Below, piece by piece: positions 16,366-24,289 of a stretch of DNA of 64,000 nucleotides (its first letter is position 1; the number at the start of each line of letters is the position of its first letter). The stretch spans positions 7,789,420 through 7,853,419 of the forward strand of contig NZ_JAFBCM010000001.1 of NCBI RefSeq assembly GCF_016907715.1, given 5' to 3'. The DNA is from Tenggerimyces flavus. GTDB taxonomy: Bacteria; Actinomycetota; Actinomycetes; Propionibacteriales; Actinopolymorphaceae. A program made the translations under genes and the position numbers. The notes below the pieces were generated by a model. It was not told where the DNA came from, made no database searches, and was given only the letters and a program-made list of their open reading frames with translations.

Positions 16366-17724
16366 ATGCCCAACGGTGGCCCGCGCGACGAGGACCCCCA
16401 ATACGACTGGCTCTACGCACGCGACAACGCGGCGGGCGACCAAGCCGAGCCGGCGGGTGACGACGCGACCCAGATGATGCCGCGGCGCCGCGATCGGCGG
16501 TCCGGGCACAGGCGGAGCGGGCTGTACGCCGACGAGTCCGACTCGACGCGGCCGCTGTCGCAGGGTTACGACCAGGGCTACGACCAAGAGGGCGGGTACG
16601 GGCAGCAGCCGCCGCCCGCTCCGTACCGGACCGATCCGAACGATCCGCAGTACCCGCCGCCGCTCCCGCCGCGACAGCCCAGCCCGCAGCCCCAGGGGCC
16701 CGGCGGCCCGCCGCAGGGTCCGCGGGGTCCACAGCCCCCTCAGCCGCCGCGCCGGGCTCCGTCCACGCGGCGCCGGCGCCGGTTGCCGATCATCCGGATC
16801 ATCCTGCTGTTGATCTTCGCGTACCTGGTGTTCCTCGTCGCGATGCCGATCGTGGCGTGGGGCCGGGTGGACAAGGTGCCGTTCGAGTCGGCCGACGGCG
16901 GGCCACCGGACACGCCCGGCACGACATACCTGCTGGTGGGCTCGGACAGCCGCGAGGGCCTGACCCGCGAGGAGCAGAACGAGCTCGGCACCGGGCGCGC
17001 GACCGGGCAGCGGACCGACACGATCATGCTGCTGCACGTTCCGACGTTCGGGCCGCCGGTGCTCGTCTCGATCCCCCGCGACCTGCGCGTGAACATCCCC
17101 GGTCGGGACGGGCGGAGCCGGATCAACGCGGCCTACGCGTTCGGCGGCGCCGAGCTGCTGACGAAGACTGTCGAAGCGACGACGAACCTGCGGGTGGACG
17201 AGTACGTCGAGATCGGGTTCGGCGGCTTCGCGTCGATCGTCAACTCCCTTGGTGGCATCGAGATGTGCTTGCCGAAGGCGATGAAGGACAAGGACGCGCA
17301 CATCGACCTGCCGGCCGGCTGCCAGACGTTGGACGGCAAGAACGCGCTGGGGTACGTCCGTGCCCGCAAGTCCGACCCGCGCGGCGACCTTGGGCGGGTC
17401 GAGCGGCAGCGACAGTTCCTCGCGGCGGTGCTGAAGGAGGCCGCGAGCCCGGCGACGTTCGTCAACCCGATCCGGTACGCGACCCTCAACACCGCCGGCG
17501 GCGACGCACTGACGGTCGGCGACTCGACCGGGCTGTTCGACCTGGCCAAGTTCGCCCTCGCGATGCGAGCGATCTCCGGCGAGGGCGGCGTGACGTTGAC
17601 CGTGCCGGTGACCGACGGCAGCGCGGAGCGGCTGGACGAGGACAAAGCCGAGCTGCTCTTCGACGCCCTCCGTTCCGGCGGCACGATCCCGCGCGACCTG
17701 CTGCCTTCGCCCTTGCCGTCCTAG
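16366..17724 (+). CDS. LytR-CpsA-Psr (LCP) family protein
   Basis: A 452-residue protein with a cytoplasmic Pro/Gln/Tyr-rich, disordered N-terminus (repeated QGYDQGYDQ then PPPLPPRQPSPQPQGPGG), a single membrane anchor (IIRIILLLIFAYLVFLVAMPIVAW) and an LCP domain (TYLLVGSDSREG, RTDTIMLLHVP, VSIPRDLRVNIPG, RINAAYAFGGAELLTKTVE, LGYVRARKSDPRGDLGRVERQR). The acidic and Arg residues of the LCP active site are present. It should transfer undecaprenyl-linked polymers to peptidoglycan. The second of two divergent LCP genes, it has the classical one-helix architecture, so the pair may act on different polymers. Confidence 0.93.
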   Translation: MPNGGPRDEDPQYDWLYARDNAAGDQAEPAGDDATQMMPRRRDRRSGHRRSGLYADESDSTRPLSQGYDQGYDQEGGYGQQPPPAPYRTDPNDPQYPPPLPPRQPSPQPQGPGGPPQGPRGPQPPQPPRRAPSTRRRRRLPIIRIILLLIFAYLVFLVAMPIVAWGRVDKVPFESADGGPPDTPGTTYLLVGSDSREGLTREEQNELGTGRATGQRTDTIMLLHVPTFGPPVLVSIPRDLRVNIPGRDGRSRINAAYAFGGAELLTKTVEATTNLRVDEYVEIGFGGFASIVNSLGGIEMCLPKAMKDKDAHIDLPAGCQTLDGKNALGYVRARKSDPRGDLGRVERQRQFLAAVLKEAASPATFVNPIRYATLNTAGGDALTVGDSTGLFDLAKFALAMRAISGEGGVTLTVPVTDGSAERLDEDKAELLFDALRSGGTIPRDLLPSPLPS

Positions 17725-17729
17725 CCTCG

Positions 17730-17811
17730 CCTTACCCGGCCAGTGGCCCCTCTACCTGGCGTCCACCCCACGTAAAGCGGCCAATGATCATGTAAACATG
17801 ATCATTGGCCC
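17730..17811 (+). repeat. ATGATCATG palindromic element, copy 2
   Basis: Same order as copy 1 (CCTTAC, CCAGTGGCCCC, ACCTGGCGTCCACCCCACG, palindrome 17779-17810 with 15-bp arms around AA). One base differs in the shared stem (GCGGCCA instead of GGGGCCA). It begins 6 nt after the LCP stop and lies between convergent genes. Confidence 0.85.
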
Positions 17812-17862
17812 CAGGGCGGGCGGGCCGGACCGGGCGAACCACCGCCGGACGAAAGGTCGAGG

Positions 17863-18786
17863 CTAGCGGGCGGGCCGTTGGTTGCCGGGGAAGAGGCTCG
17901 GGTCGATCAGCGGGCCGAGGTGGGCGAGCTTGTCGGGGTTCAACACGTTCTGGAAACCGACGATCTGACCGTCGGCGATCTGCAGGGCGAGGACGGCGGC
18001 CAGGTTGCCGTCGGCGTCGACGATGCGGGCGCCGGGGTGGCCGTTGACGAGCGTGGGCTCGATCCTGCCGGACAGGCTCTTCGCCGTACGGAAGATGCCC
18101 AGCACGAACCGCGCCACCCTGGTCCGGCCGACCGCCGGGGTCGCGAGCGCGGGTGCCTTGCCGCCGCCGTCGCCGACGAACGCGACGTCCTCGGCGAGCA
18201 TCCGTTCCAGGCCAGCGATGTCGCCTGACTCCGCCGCCGCGAAGAACTGCCGCGCCAGTTCGTCCCGCCGCGCAGGCGAGGCCTCGAAGCGAGACTCCCC
18301 CGACGCGAGCCGGCGCTGGGCGCGGACGAAGATCTGCCGGCAGTTCGCCTCGGTCTTCTCCACGATGGCGGCGATCCGGTCGTAGTCGTACCCGAAGACC
18401 TCACGCAGCAGGAACACCGCGCGCTCGACCGGCGTCAGGCTCTCCAGCAGGACGAGGAACGCGAGCGACACCGTGTCCGCCGTCTCGGCGTGCGCGGCAG
18501 GGTCGCCCATCGCGGACGTGTCGAGCAGCGGCTCGGGAAGCCAGGCGCCGACGTACTGCTCGCGCCGCACCCGCGCCGAGCGCAGGTGGTCGATCGCGAG
18601 CCGGGTCGTGACCGTCGTGGCGTACGCCTCGGGCGACTCCACCTCGTGGGGCTGCGACCGAACCAGGCGCAGGAACGCCTCCTGCACGATGTCCTCCGCC
18701 TCCGCGACGCTGCCGAGCATCCGGTACGCGATCGAGAACATCAGCGGCCGCAGCTCGTCGTGCAGGTCCGCCGCGAGATTGGTCAC
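17863..18786 (-). CDS. sigJ: ECF41-group RNA polymerase sigma factor (SigJ-like)
   Basis: A 307-residue sigma factor: region 2 (LRPLMFSIAYRMLGSVAEAEDIVQEAFLRL), the ECF41 linker motif WLPEPL, region 4 (LTPVERAVFLLREVFGYDYDRIAAIVEKTEANCRQIFVRAQRRL), then a SnoaL-like domain of about 110 residues ending in NPDKLAHLG. ECF41 factors carry this extra domain in place of a separate anti-sigma factor and typically control a neighbouring oxidoreductase/epimerase/decarboxylase gene. The divergent epimerase has a textbook ECF41 promoter, so it is the likely target. Translation starts at GTG. Confidence 0.93.
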   Translation of the reverse strand: MTNLAADLHDELRPLMFSIAYRMLGSVAEAEDIVQEAFLRLVRSQPHEVESPEAYATTVTTRLAIDHLRSARVRREQYVGAWLPEPLLDTSAMGDPAAHAETADTVSLAFLVLLESLTPVERAVFLLREVFGYDYDRIAAIVEKTEANCRQIFVRAQRRLASGESRFEASPARRDELARQFFAAAESGDIAGLERMLAEDVAFVGDGGGKAPALATPAVGRTRVARFVLGIFRTAKSLSGRIEPTLVNGHPGARIVDADGNLAAVLALQIADGQIVGFQNVLNPDKLAHLGPLIDPSLFPGNQRPAR

Positions 18787-18808
18787 GGCTTCGATCCAAC
18801 CATGTCGG

Positions 18809-18835
18809 TGTCACAGGACGGAGGAGCCGTACGTC
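18809..18835 (+). promoter_or_regulatory. ECF41-type promoter of the epimerase gene
   Basis: TGTCACA (18809-18815) and CGTC (18832-18835) are separated by exactly 16 nt. This matches the -35/-10 pattern known for ECF41 sigma factors. It points right, about 37 nt before the epimerase ATG, and lies directly upstream of the divergent ECF41 gene. Confidence 0.85.
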
Positions 18836-18872
18836 GGAGGGGTCATCAAGTGAGGAAAATGGAGGCACACCG

Positions 18873-19811
18873 ATGCGTATCTTCCTCGCCGGAGCGACCG
18901 GAGTCGTCGGCCGTTACCTGGCACCGGCCCTGATCGAACGGGGCCACGAGGTCGTCGGCACCACTCGTTCGTCCGCCAAGGTCGAGAGCCTGCGCGCTTC
19001 CGGGGTCGAGCCCGTGGTGGTCGACGGCCTGGACGCGGACGGCGTTCTCCGCGCGGTCAGCAAGTCCAAGCCCGACGTCGTCGTCCACCAGCTGACCGGC
19101 CTCGGGACGGGCGCGGACTTCAAGCACTTCGACCGGTCGTTCGCGGAGACGAACAAGCTGCGGACGCGCGGGACCGACAACCTGCTCGCTGCCGCTCGGG
19201 CGAGTGGAGCGGGGCGGTTCGTGGCGCAGAGCTTCACCAGCTGGCCGTTCCCGCGTACGGGCGGGCCGGCCAAGACCGAGGCCGATCCGCTCGACCCGTC
19301 GCCGATTGCCGCGTCCCGGGAGTCGTACGCCGCGATCGTGCACGTGGAGGAGGTGGTGGCGGGCGCGTCCGACCTGGCGGGCGTCGCGTTGCGGTACGGC
19401 GGCTTCTACGGCCCGGGCACGAGCCTCGGCCGCGACGGCGAGATCACCGAGATGGTCCGGTCGCGCAAGCTGCCCCTGGTCGGCTCCGGCGAGGGCGTGT
19501 GGTCGTTCATCCATATCGCCGACGTCGCCTCGGCCACCGTCTGCGCGATCGAGGGCAGCGCGACCGGGATCTTCCACATCGTCGACGACGAGCCGGCGCC
19601 GGTCCGAGTGTGGCTGCCGTACCTCGCCTCAGCACTGGGCGCCAAGCCACCGCTGAAGGTGCCCGCCTTCGTCGCCAAGCTGCTGATCGGCGAGATGGGC
19701 GTCGCGATGATGACCCAGATCCGCGGCGCGTCGAACGCGAAGGCCAAGCGGGAGCTGGGCTGGCAGCTGACCTACCCGAGCTGGCGCGAAGGCTTCCGCA
19801 CCGGCCTCTGA
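18873..19811 (+). CDS. NAD(P)-dependent epimerase/dehydratase (ECF41 target)
   Basis: A 312-residue extended short-chain dehydrogenase-like protein with GATGVVGRY (residues 7-15) as the dinucleotide motif and an atypical active-site region (SYAAIVHVEEVV). C-terminal HIVDDEPAPVRVWLPYLASALGAKPPLKVPAF resembles nucleoside-diphosphate-sugar epimerases of the WcaG group. It has a good ribosome site (GGAGG, 18861-18865). Its divergence from an ECF41 sigma gene and a matching promoter mark it as the sigma factor's regulon partner. The substrate is unknown for this class; proposed roles involve oxidative or electrophile stress. Confidence 0.9.
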   Translation: MRIFLAGATGVVGRYLAPALIERGHEVVGTTRSSAKVESLRASGVEPVVVDGLDADGVLRAVSKSKPDVVVHQLTGLGTGADFKHFDRSFAETNKLRTRGTDNLLAAARASGAGRFVAQSFTSWPFPRTGGPAKTEADPLDPSPIAASRESYAAIVHVEEVVAGASDLAGVALRYGGFYGPGTSLGRDGEITEMVRSRKLPLVGSGEGVWSFIHIADVASATVCAIEGSATGIFHIVDDEPAPVRVWLPYLASALGAKPPLKVPAFVAKLLIGEMGVAMMTQIRGASNAKAKRELGWQLTYPSWREGFRTGL

Positions 19812-19826
19812 CGAGTCAGCGCAACC

Positions 19827-21140
19827 CTAAGGGCGGCCGAGGCCTCGGTAGGTCCAGCCGGCTGTCCGCCAGGCCTGGCGGTCGAGGCAGTTGCGGGCGT
19901 CGATGACCTGGCGGTCCGCCACCACGTCGCCCAGGACGACGGGGTCCAGCTCGCGGAACTCCGGCCACTCCGTCAGGTGCAGGACGACGTGGGCGCCGCG
20001 GCAGGCGTCCATGACGGAGTCGGCGTAGCGCAAGGTCGGGAACGAGCGGCGGGCGTTCTCGTTCGCCTTCGGGTCGTACACGCTCACCAGTGCGCCGTGC
20101 AGGTGGATCCGGCCGGCGACGTTCAGCGCGGGCGAGTCGCGGATGTCGTCGGTGTTCGGCTTGAACGCCGCACCCAGCACCGCGACCTTCGAGCCGACCC
20201 AGCGGTTGCCGAGCACCTCCGCGCACAGGTCGACGACCTTCTGCCGGCGGTTGAGGTTGATCTGGTCGACCTCGCGCAGCAGCGTGAGCACCTCCTCCGC
20301 ACCCAGCTCGCCGGCGCGGGCCATGAAGCCGCGCAGGTCCTTGGGGATGCAGCCTCCGCCATACCCCAGCCCGGCGTCGAGGTACCGCCGGCCGATACGC
20401 GCGTCGTACCCGATCGCGTCGGCGAGGATCGACACGTCCGCGCCGGTCGCGTCGCACAGCTCGGCCATCGCGTTGATGAACGAGAGCTTGGTCGCGAGGA
20501 ACGAGTTCGCCGCCGTCTTCACCAGCTCGGCGGTCGCGAAGTCGCACACGATCACCGGTACGCCGCCGGCGACGATCGGCGCGTAGACCTCGCGCAGGAT
20601 CCGTTCGGCCCGCTCGCTGCGCACCCCAAGCACCAGCCGGTCGGGTCGCAGCGTGTCCTCGACCGCGAAGCCCTCGCGGAGGAACTCCGGGTTCCACGCC
20701 AGCTCCACGTCGGCCGTCGTGAGCGACGCGATGCGGGCGGCGAGGCGCGAGGCCGTACCCACCGGGACCGTCGACTTGCCGACGATCAGCGCCGGCCGGG
20801 TCATCCGGCTGGCGAGCGCCTCGACGGCGGCGTCGACGTACGACAGGTCCGCCGCGTACTCGCCATCGCGCTGCGGCGTGCCCACGCAGACGAAGTGGAC
20901 GTCGCCGAACTCCGCGGCCTCGTCGTAGGACGTGGTGAACCGCAACCGGCCGGTCTCGACGTGCTTGCGGAGCAACGGCTCCAGCTCGGGCTCGAAGATC
21001 GGCACCTGACCGTCGGCCAGCTTGGCGATCTTGCCCGGGTCGACGTCGACGCCGAGGACCTCGAAGCCGAGCTCGGCCATGCAGGCGGCGTGCGTCGCGC
21101 CGAGATAGCCCGTACCGATGACAGTGATGCGATGCGTCAC
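19827..21140 (-). CDS. ugd: UDP-glucose 6-dehydrogenase
   Basis: A 437-residue enzyme with the N-terminal NAD fold (ITVIGTGYLGATHAACMAELGFEVLGVDVD), the family segment GTPQRDGEYAADLSYVDAAV, the catalytic Cys in GLGYGGGCIPKDLR and the UDP-binding C-terminal domain (AVLGAAFKPNTDDIRDSPALNV). It oxidises UDP-glucose to UDP-glucuronate, a precursor for uronic-acid-containing or pentose-containing surface polymers. Its start is GTG with GGGAGG upstream. Although isolated, it fits the adjacent glycopolymer genes and GalE. Confidence 0.95.
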   Translation of the reverse strand: MTHRITVIGTGYLGATHAACMAELGFEVLGVDVDPGKIAKLADGQVPIFEPELEPLLRKHVETGRLRFTTSYDEAAEFGDVHFVCVGTPQRDGEYAADLSYVDAAVEALASRMTRPALIVGKSTVPVGTASRLAARIASLTTADVELAWNPEFLREGFAVEDTLRPDRLVLGVRSERAERILREVYAPIVAGGVPVIVCDFATAELVKTAANSFLATKLSFINAMAELCDATGADVSILADAIGYDARIGRRYLDAGLGYGGGCIPKDLRGFMARAGELGAEEVLTLLREVDQINLNRRQKVVDLCAEVLGNRWVGSKVAVLGAAFKPNTDDIRDSPALNVAGRIHLHGALVSVYDPKANENARRSFPTLRYADSVMDACRGAHVVLHLTEWPEFRELDPVVLGDVVADRQVIDARNCLDRQAWRTAGWTYRGLGRP

Positions 21141-21199
21141 GGCCTAGGACCTCCCAGCCCTGTTGGCGAACGGCCGACGCGCCGCACGTTACCCCACCG

Positions 21200-21205
21200 T
21201 AGGAT
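21200..21205 (+). promoter_or_regulatory. -10 box of the acyl-CoA dehydrogenase gene (leaderless)
   Basis: TAGGAT with 7 nt to ATG 21213. It fixes that start against a long upstream in-frame extension that has no family similarity. Confidence 0.6.
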
Positions 21206-21212
21206 TCACGGC

Positions 21213-22367
21213 ATGAGCGAGATCCCGCTGTTCGCCCTGCCCGAGGAACACGAGGCCATCCGCGAGGCCTGCGCGGCCGTGTGCCGCGACAAGGTCGCGC
21301 CGCACGCGGCGGAGGCAGACCGGCTGAGCGAGTTCCCGCAGGCGTCGTACGACGCGCTGCGCGCGGCCGACTTCCACGCCCCGCACGTCCCGGAGGCGTA
21401 CGACGGTGCCGGCGCCGACGCGCTGGCCACGGCGATCGTGATCGAGGAGGTCGCGCGGGTCTGCGCCTCGTCGTCGCTGATCCCGGCGGTGAACAAGCTC
21501 GGCTCGATGCCGCTGATCCTCGCGGGCACGGAGGAGCTCAAGCAGCAGTACCTGGTGCCGCTGGCGCGCGGCGAGGCGATGTTCTCGTACTGCCTGTCCG
21601 AGCCCGAGGCCGGCAGCGACGCGGCGTCGATGAAGACGCGGGCCGTACGTTCCGGCGACTCCTGGGTGCTGAACGGCGTGAAGCGCTGGATCACGAACGC
21701 CGGGGTGAGCGAGTTCTACACGGTCTTCGCCGTGACCGATCCGGAGGCGGGGGCGCGCGGCATTTCCGCTTTCGTGGTGGAGAAGTCCGACGCCGGCGTG
21801 TCGTTCGGGGCGCCAGAGAAGAAGCTGGGGATCAAGGGCTCGCCGACGTGCGAGGTCTACCTGGACAACGTCACGATCCCTGCCTCGCGGCTGATCGGCA
21901 ACGAGGGCGAGGGTTTCAAGCTGGCCCTGCGTACGTTGGACCACACGCGCGTGACGATTGCCGCGCAGGCGTTGGGGATCGCGCAGGGTGCGCTGGACCA
22001 CGCTGTCGCCTATGTGCGCGAGCGGAAGCAGTTCGGCCAGGCGGTGGCGGACTTCCAGGGCATCCAGTTCATGGTCGCGGACATGGGGATGAAGCTCGAG
22101 GCGGCGCGGCAGCTGACGTACGCGGCGGCGGCCCGGTCGGAGCGTGGCGACTCGGACCTGACGTTCTTCGGAGCGGCGGCGAAGTGCTTCGCTTCGGACG
22201 TGGCGATGGAGGTCACGACGGACGCCGTTCAGCTGCTGGGTGGGTACGGCTACGTGAACGACTACCCGCTCGAGCGGATGATGCGGGACGCGAAGATCAC
22301 CCAGATCTACGAGGGCACGAACCAGATCCAGCGCATGGTGATGGGGCGAAAGCTGTTGCAGGGTTGA
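21213..22367 (+). CDS. Acyl-CoA dehydrogenase
   Basis: A 384-residue flavoenzyme of normal length. Family motifs in order: FSYCLSEPEAGSDAASMKT, GVKRWITNAGVSEFYTVFAVTD, GIKGSPTCEVYLDNVTIPASRLIG, RTLDHTRVTIAAQALGIAQGALD, YVRERKQFGQAVADFQGIQFMVADM, and the C-terminal catalytic-Glu segment ITQIYEGTNQIQRMVMGR. It resembles short- or branched-chain dehydrogenases that feed leucine, isoleucine or butyryl-CoA breakdown. A leaderless promoter drives it, and its stop overlaps the next ATG by one base (TGATG), so the deaminase-like gene is probably co-translated. Confidence 0.95.
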   Translation: MSEIPLFALPEEHEAIREACAAVCRDKVAPHAAEADRLSEFPQASYDALRAADFHAPHVPEAYDGAGADALATAIVIEEVARVCASSSLIPAVNKLGSMPLILAGTEELKQQYLVPLARGEAMFSYCLSEPEAGSDAASMKTRAVRSGDSWVLNGVKRWITNAGVSEFYTVFAVTDPEAGARGISAFVVEKSDAGVSFGAPEKKLGIKGSPTCEVYLDNVTIPASRLIGNEGEGFKLALRTLDHTRVTIAAQALGIAQGALDHAVAYVRERKQFGQAVADFQGIQFMVADMGMKLEAARQLTYAAAARSERGDSDLTFFGAAAKCFASDVAMEVTTDAVQLLGGYGYVNDYPLERMMRDAKITQIYEGTNQIQRMVMGRKLLQG

Positions 22368-23083
22368 TGGATCTCGCTCCCCTCACCGCTTCGGACGAGG
22401 CGCTCGTCGCGGCGGCCACCCGGGCGATCGACGCCGTCGGCGACGGCCGGGTGTACACGGTCGGCGCGGCCGTGAGCGCGGTGGACGGGTCGGTGTACGT
22501 CGGCGTCAACCTGTACCACTTCACCGGCGGCCCCTGCGCCGAGCTGACGGCGCTCGCGACCGCGCGGACCCAGGGCGCGCGGGAGCTCACGACCATCGTC
22601 GCGGTCGGCGACCGCGGCCGCGGCGTGCTGTCGCCCTGCGGGCGGGACCGGCAGGTGCTGGCCGACCTGTTCCCGGGAATCCGGGTCATCCTGCCGACGC
22701 CGGACGGCCCGCGCACGGTGCCGGTCGCGGAGCTATTGCCGCTCGCATACGTCTCCACTCTGGCGAACCAGCAGCGCGTGCCGTTCGCCGCCGAATACCT
22801 GGACGCCGTACGGGCCGGACGGAAGGTGGCGACGATCCGCCTGCGCGACTCGGTGCGCCTCGGCGAGGCGGACCTGGTGTTCGAGTCCTCGCCCGAGGTG
22901 GTGCTGTCGGGCGAGGTGACCAGCCTGGTCCGCAAGCGCCTCAGCGACGTCACGCACGAGGAGGCGGTGGCCGCCGGCAACGCGGACCTCGCCGACCTGC
23001 GAGCCCGGATGCCGCGGCACTACCCGGAGATCACCCTCGACGACGACGTGACGATCGTCGGCTTCCGGCTCACCGGGCGCTGA
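22367..23083 (+). CDS. Blasticidin-S-deaminase-like domain fused to an ASCH domain
   Basis: Of 238 residues, about 1-128 strongly resemble fungal blasticidin S deaminase: VGVNLYHFTGGPCAEL with C57 and the catalytic E59, then RGVLSPCGRDRQVLADL. The usual zinc motif PCxxC is PCGRD here, so the third zinc ligand Cys is Asp94. Residues about 135-238 form an ASCH (PUA-like RNA-binding) domain (RVPFAAEYLDAVRAGRKVATIRLRDSVRLGEADLVFE). The combination suggests a nucleoside or nucleotide deaminase that may act on RNA or modified nucleosides. Activity is uncertain because of the ligand change. It is translationally coupled to acyl-CoA dehydrogenase. Confidence 0.82.
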   Translation: MDLAPLTASDEALVAAATRAIDAVGDGRVYTVGAAVSAVDGSVYVGVNLYHFTGGPCAELTALATARTQGARELTTIVAVGDRGRGVLSPCGRDRQVLADLFPGIRVILPTPDGPRTVPVAELLPLAYVSTLANQQRVPFAAEYLDAVRAGRKVATIRLRDSVRLGEADLVFESSPEVVLSGEVTSLVRKRLSDVTHEEAVAAGNADLADLRARMPRHYPEITLDDDVTIVGFRLTGR

Positions 23084-23143
23084 CGATCAGAGTTTGCGTC
23101 GGCGAGGCAGGATCGAGGAGTGACCTTCACTCCGTCCACCTTC

Positions 23144-23217
23144 GGGGCCAAATGATCATGTTTACATGATCATTGGCCCCTTTACGTGGGGTGGACGCCA
23201 GGTAGAGGGGCCACTGG
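23144..23217 (-). repeat. ATGATCATG palindromic element, copy 3 (inverted)
   Basis: This copy is in the opposite orientation. Its palindrome (23146-23178) has TT at the centre and one extra A in the left arm (GGCCAAATGATCATGT against ACATGATCATTGGCC). The flanking block CGTGGGGTGGACGCCAGGT and GAGGGGCCACTGG follow. It lies between convergent genes. Confidence 0.85.
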
Positions 23218-23262
23218 ACGTGTGAGGCGACCAGCCGACCAACCCGTCACGAAATCCTGAGG

Positions 23263-23583
23263 CTAGTCGTCGCCAGGGTGGTTGACGAGGTACGCAGCGG
23301 CCGAGGGGGCGTCGTCGTGGGCTTCGAGCGTGCCCTCGTACACGAAGACCCGCACGTTGGTGAGGCCGTCCGCCGGATAGTCCTCCGGGTCGTCGCCGTA
23401 CACCTGCATCCGCACGCCACCGTCGACGTCGTCCGGATGGTCCATCACCCAGACCTCGAGGATCGCCCGCGCCACGTCGTCGGCGTCCCGTTCCAGGTCC
23501 GAACGCGACTCCCGCCGCCCCGAGCCCTCCCAGCTGCCGTCGTAGTCGCTCAGCTCGACCTCGTACGTGTAGTACCTCGGCAT
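23263..23583 (-). CDS. Small hypothetical protein
   Basis: A 106-residue acidic protein starting PRYYTYEVELSDYDGSWEGSGRRESRSDLERDADDVARAILEVWV and ending ALEAHDDAPSAAAYLVNHPGDD-like. The body looks like a compact alpha/beta fold with no membrane segment or signal. I do not recognise a family. ATG 23583 was preferred, with AGGGGG just before it; a GTG 27 nt upstream is possible. It follows copy 3 of the palindromic element and precedes (on its strand) nothing closely linked, since the next minus-strand gene ends 65 nt upstream. Confidence 0.65.
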   Translation of the reverse strand: MPRYYTYEVELSDYDGSWEGSGRRESRSDLERDADDVARAILEVWVMDHPDDVDGGVRMQVYGDDPEDYPADGLTNVRVFVYEGTLEAHDDAPSAAAYLVNHPGDD

Positions 23584-23647
23584 TGCCCCCTGAATCCCTC
23601 CACTCCGCACAACTCCCGCCGCGGAAACTACCGCAGCCAGGGCAATC

Positions 23648-24289
23648 TCAGGAAGAGTCGCCCAGATCCAGCTCGCCGGACGCGTGCCGGCGCTTGTCGA
23701 GGTTCTCCAGGTAGATCGTGAAGTCCTTGATCCCCTGCGTGTCCGCCCGATAGATCTGCTCCGCGGTGTCCGTCACGTACCGCTCCTGCAGGGACAGCTG
23801 GTACAGCAGCTCATCCCCAGGCGAACGCTCCCCCGACCGCGGCGTGTACCAACGCGGCAGGGAGAGGAACGCCTGCAGGCTCTCCGGCAGGTTGCGCCGG
23901 ATCGTCAACGACAGCACGTGCAACACCTCCGGGTCCGACCCCGCGTTCGGGTGCCCCAGGACGTCGGACAGCTTCGCGGAGATCCGCCGGAACGTGTCGA
24001 CCGCACCCGCGGGCAGCCGCGAGGACGACCGGTCCACGAACGTCCCCAGCGACGCGAGATCCGTGCGCAGCGGACCCACGTCCTCCGCCGTCCCCGACAG
24101 CACCAGCTTCGGCTTCTCCGGCGGGGCCAACAGCGCGCCCGCCGCGTACAGAGCGGCCACCACCAGCGGCCAGTACGGTCCCGCGATCCCCGTGAACGTC
24201 AGCCCCAGCCCCGCCAGGCCCGCCGCCGAGCCCACCAGGTTCTTGGTCGACCCGAGATAGCGCAGGAACCGGTTCTCACTGGTAGCCAC
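23648..24289 (-). CDS. Small membrane protein, last gene of the TelA operon
   Basis: A 213-residue protein with two adjacent membrane helices near the N-terminus (NLVGSAAGLAGLGLTFTGIAGPYWPLVVAALYAAGALLAPP, about residues 18-58) and a soluble helical cytoplasmic domain (VDTFRRISAKLSDVL, VLSLTIRRNLPESLQAFLSLP, QEIYRADT-like C-terminus). I chose GTG 24289, which overlaps the stop of the von Willebrand lipoprotein gene by 14 nt and has GGGAGA upstream. The C-terminal helical part resembles uncharacterised proteins found with TelA. I cannot name a family. Confidence 0.75.
   Translation of the reverse strand: MATSENRFLRYLGSTKNLVGSAAGLAGLGLTFTGIAGPYWPLVVAALYAAGALLAPPEKPKLVLSGTAEDVGPLRTDLASLGTFVDRSSSRLPAGAVDTFRRISAKLSDVLGHPNAGSDPEVLHVLSLTIRRNLPESLQAFLSLPRWYTPRSGERSPGDELLYQLSLQERYVTDTAEQIYRADTQGIKDFTIYLENLDKRRHASGELDLGDSS

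Noticed and set aside
19977-21212. Long N-terminal extension in frame with acyl-CoA dehydrogenase
   Set aside because: The extension is antisense to ugd and has no dehydrogenase-like sequence. ATG 21213 begins the family domain and has a -10 box 7 nt upstream.
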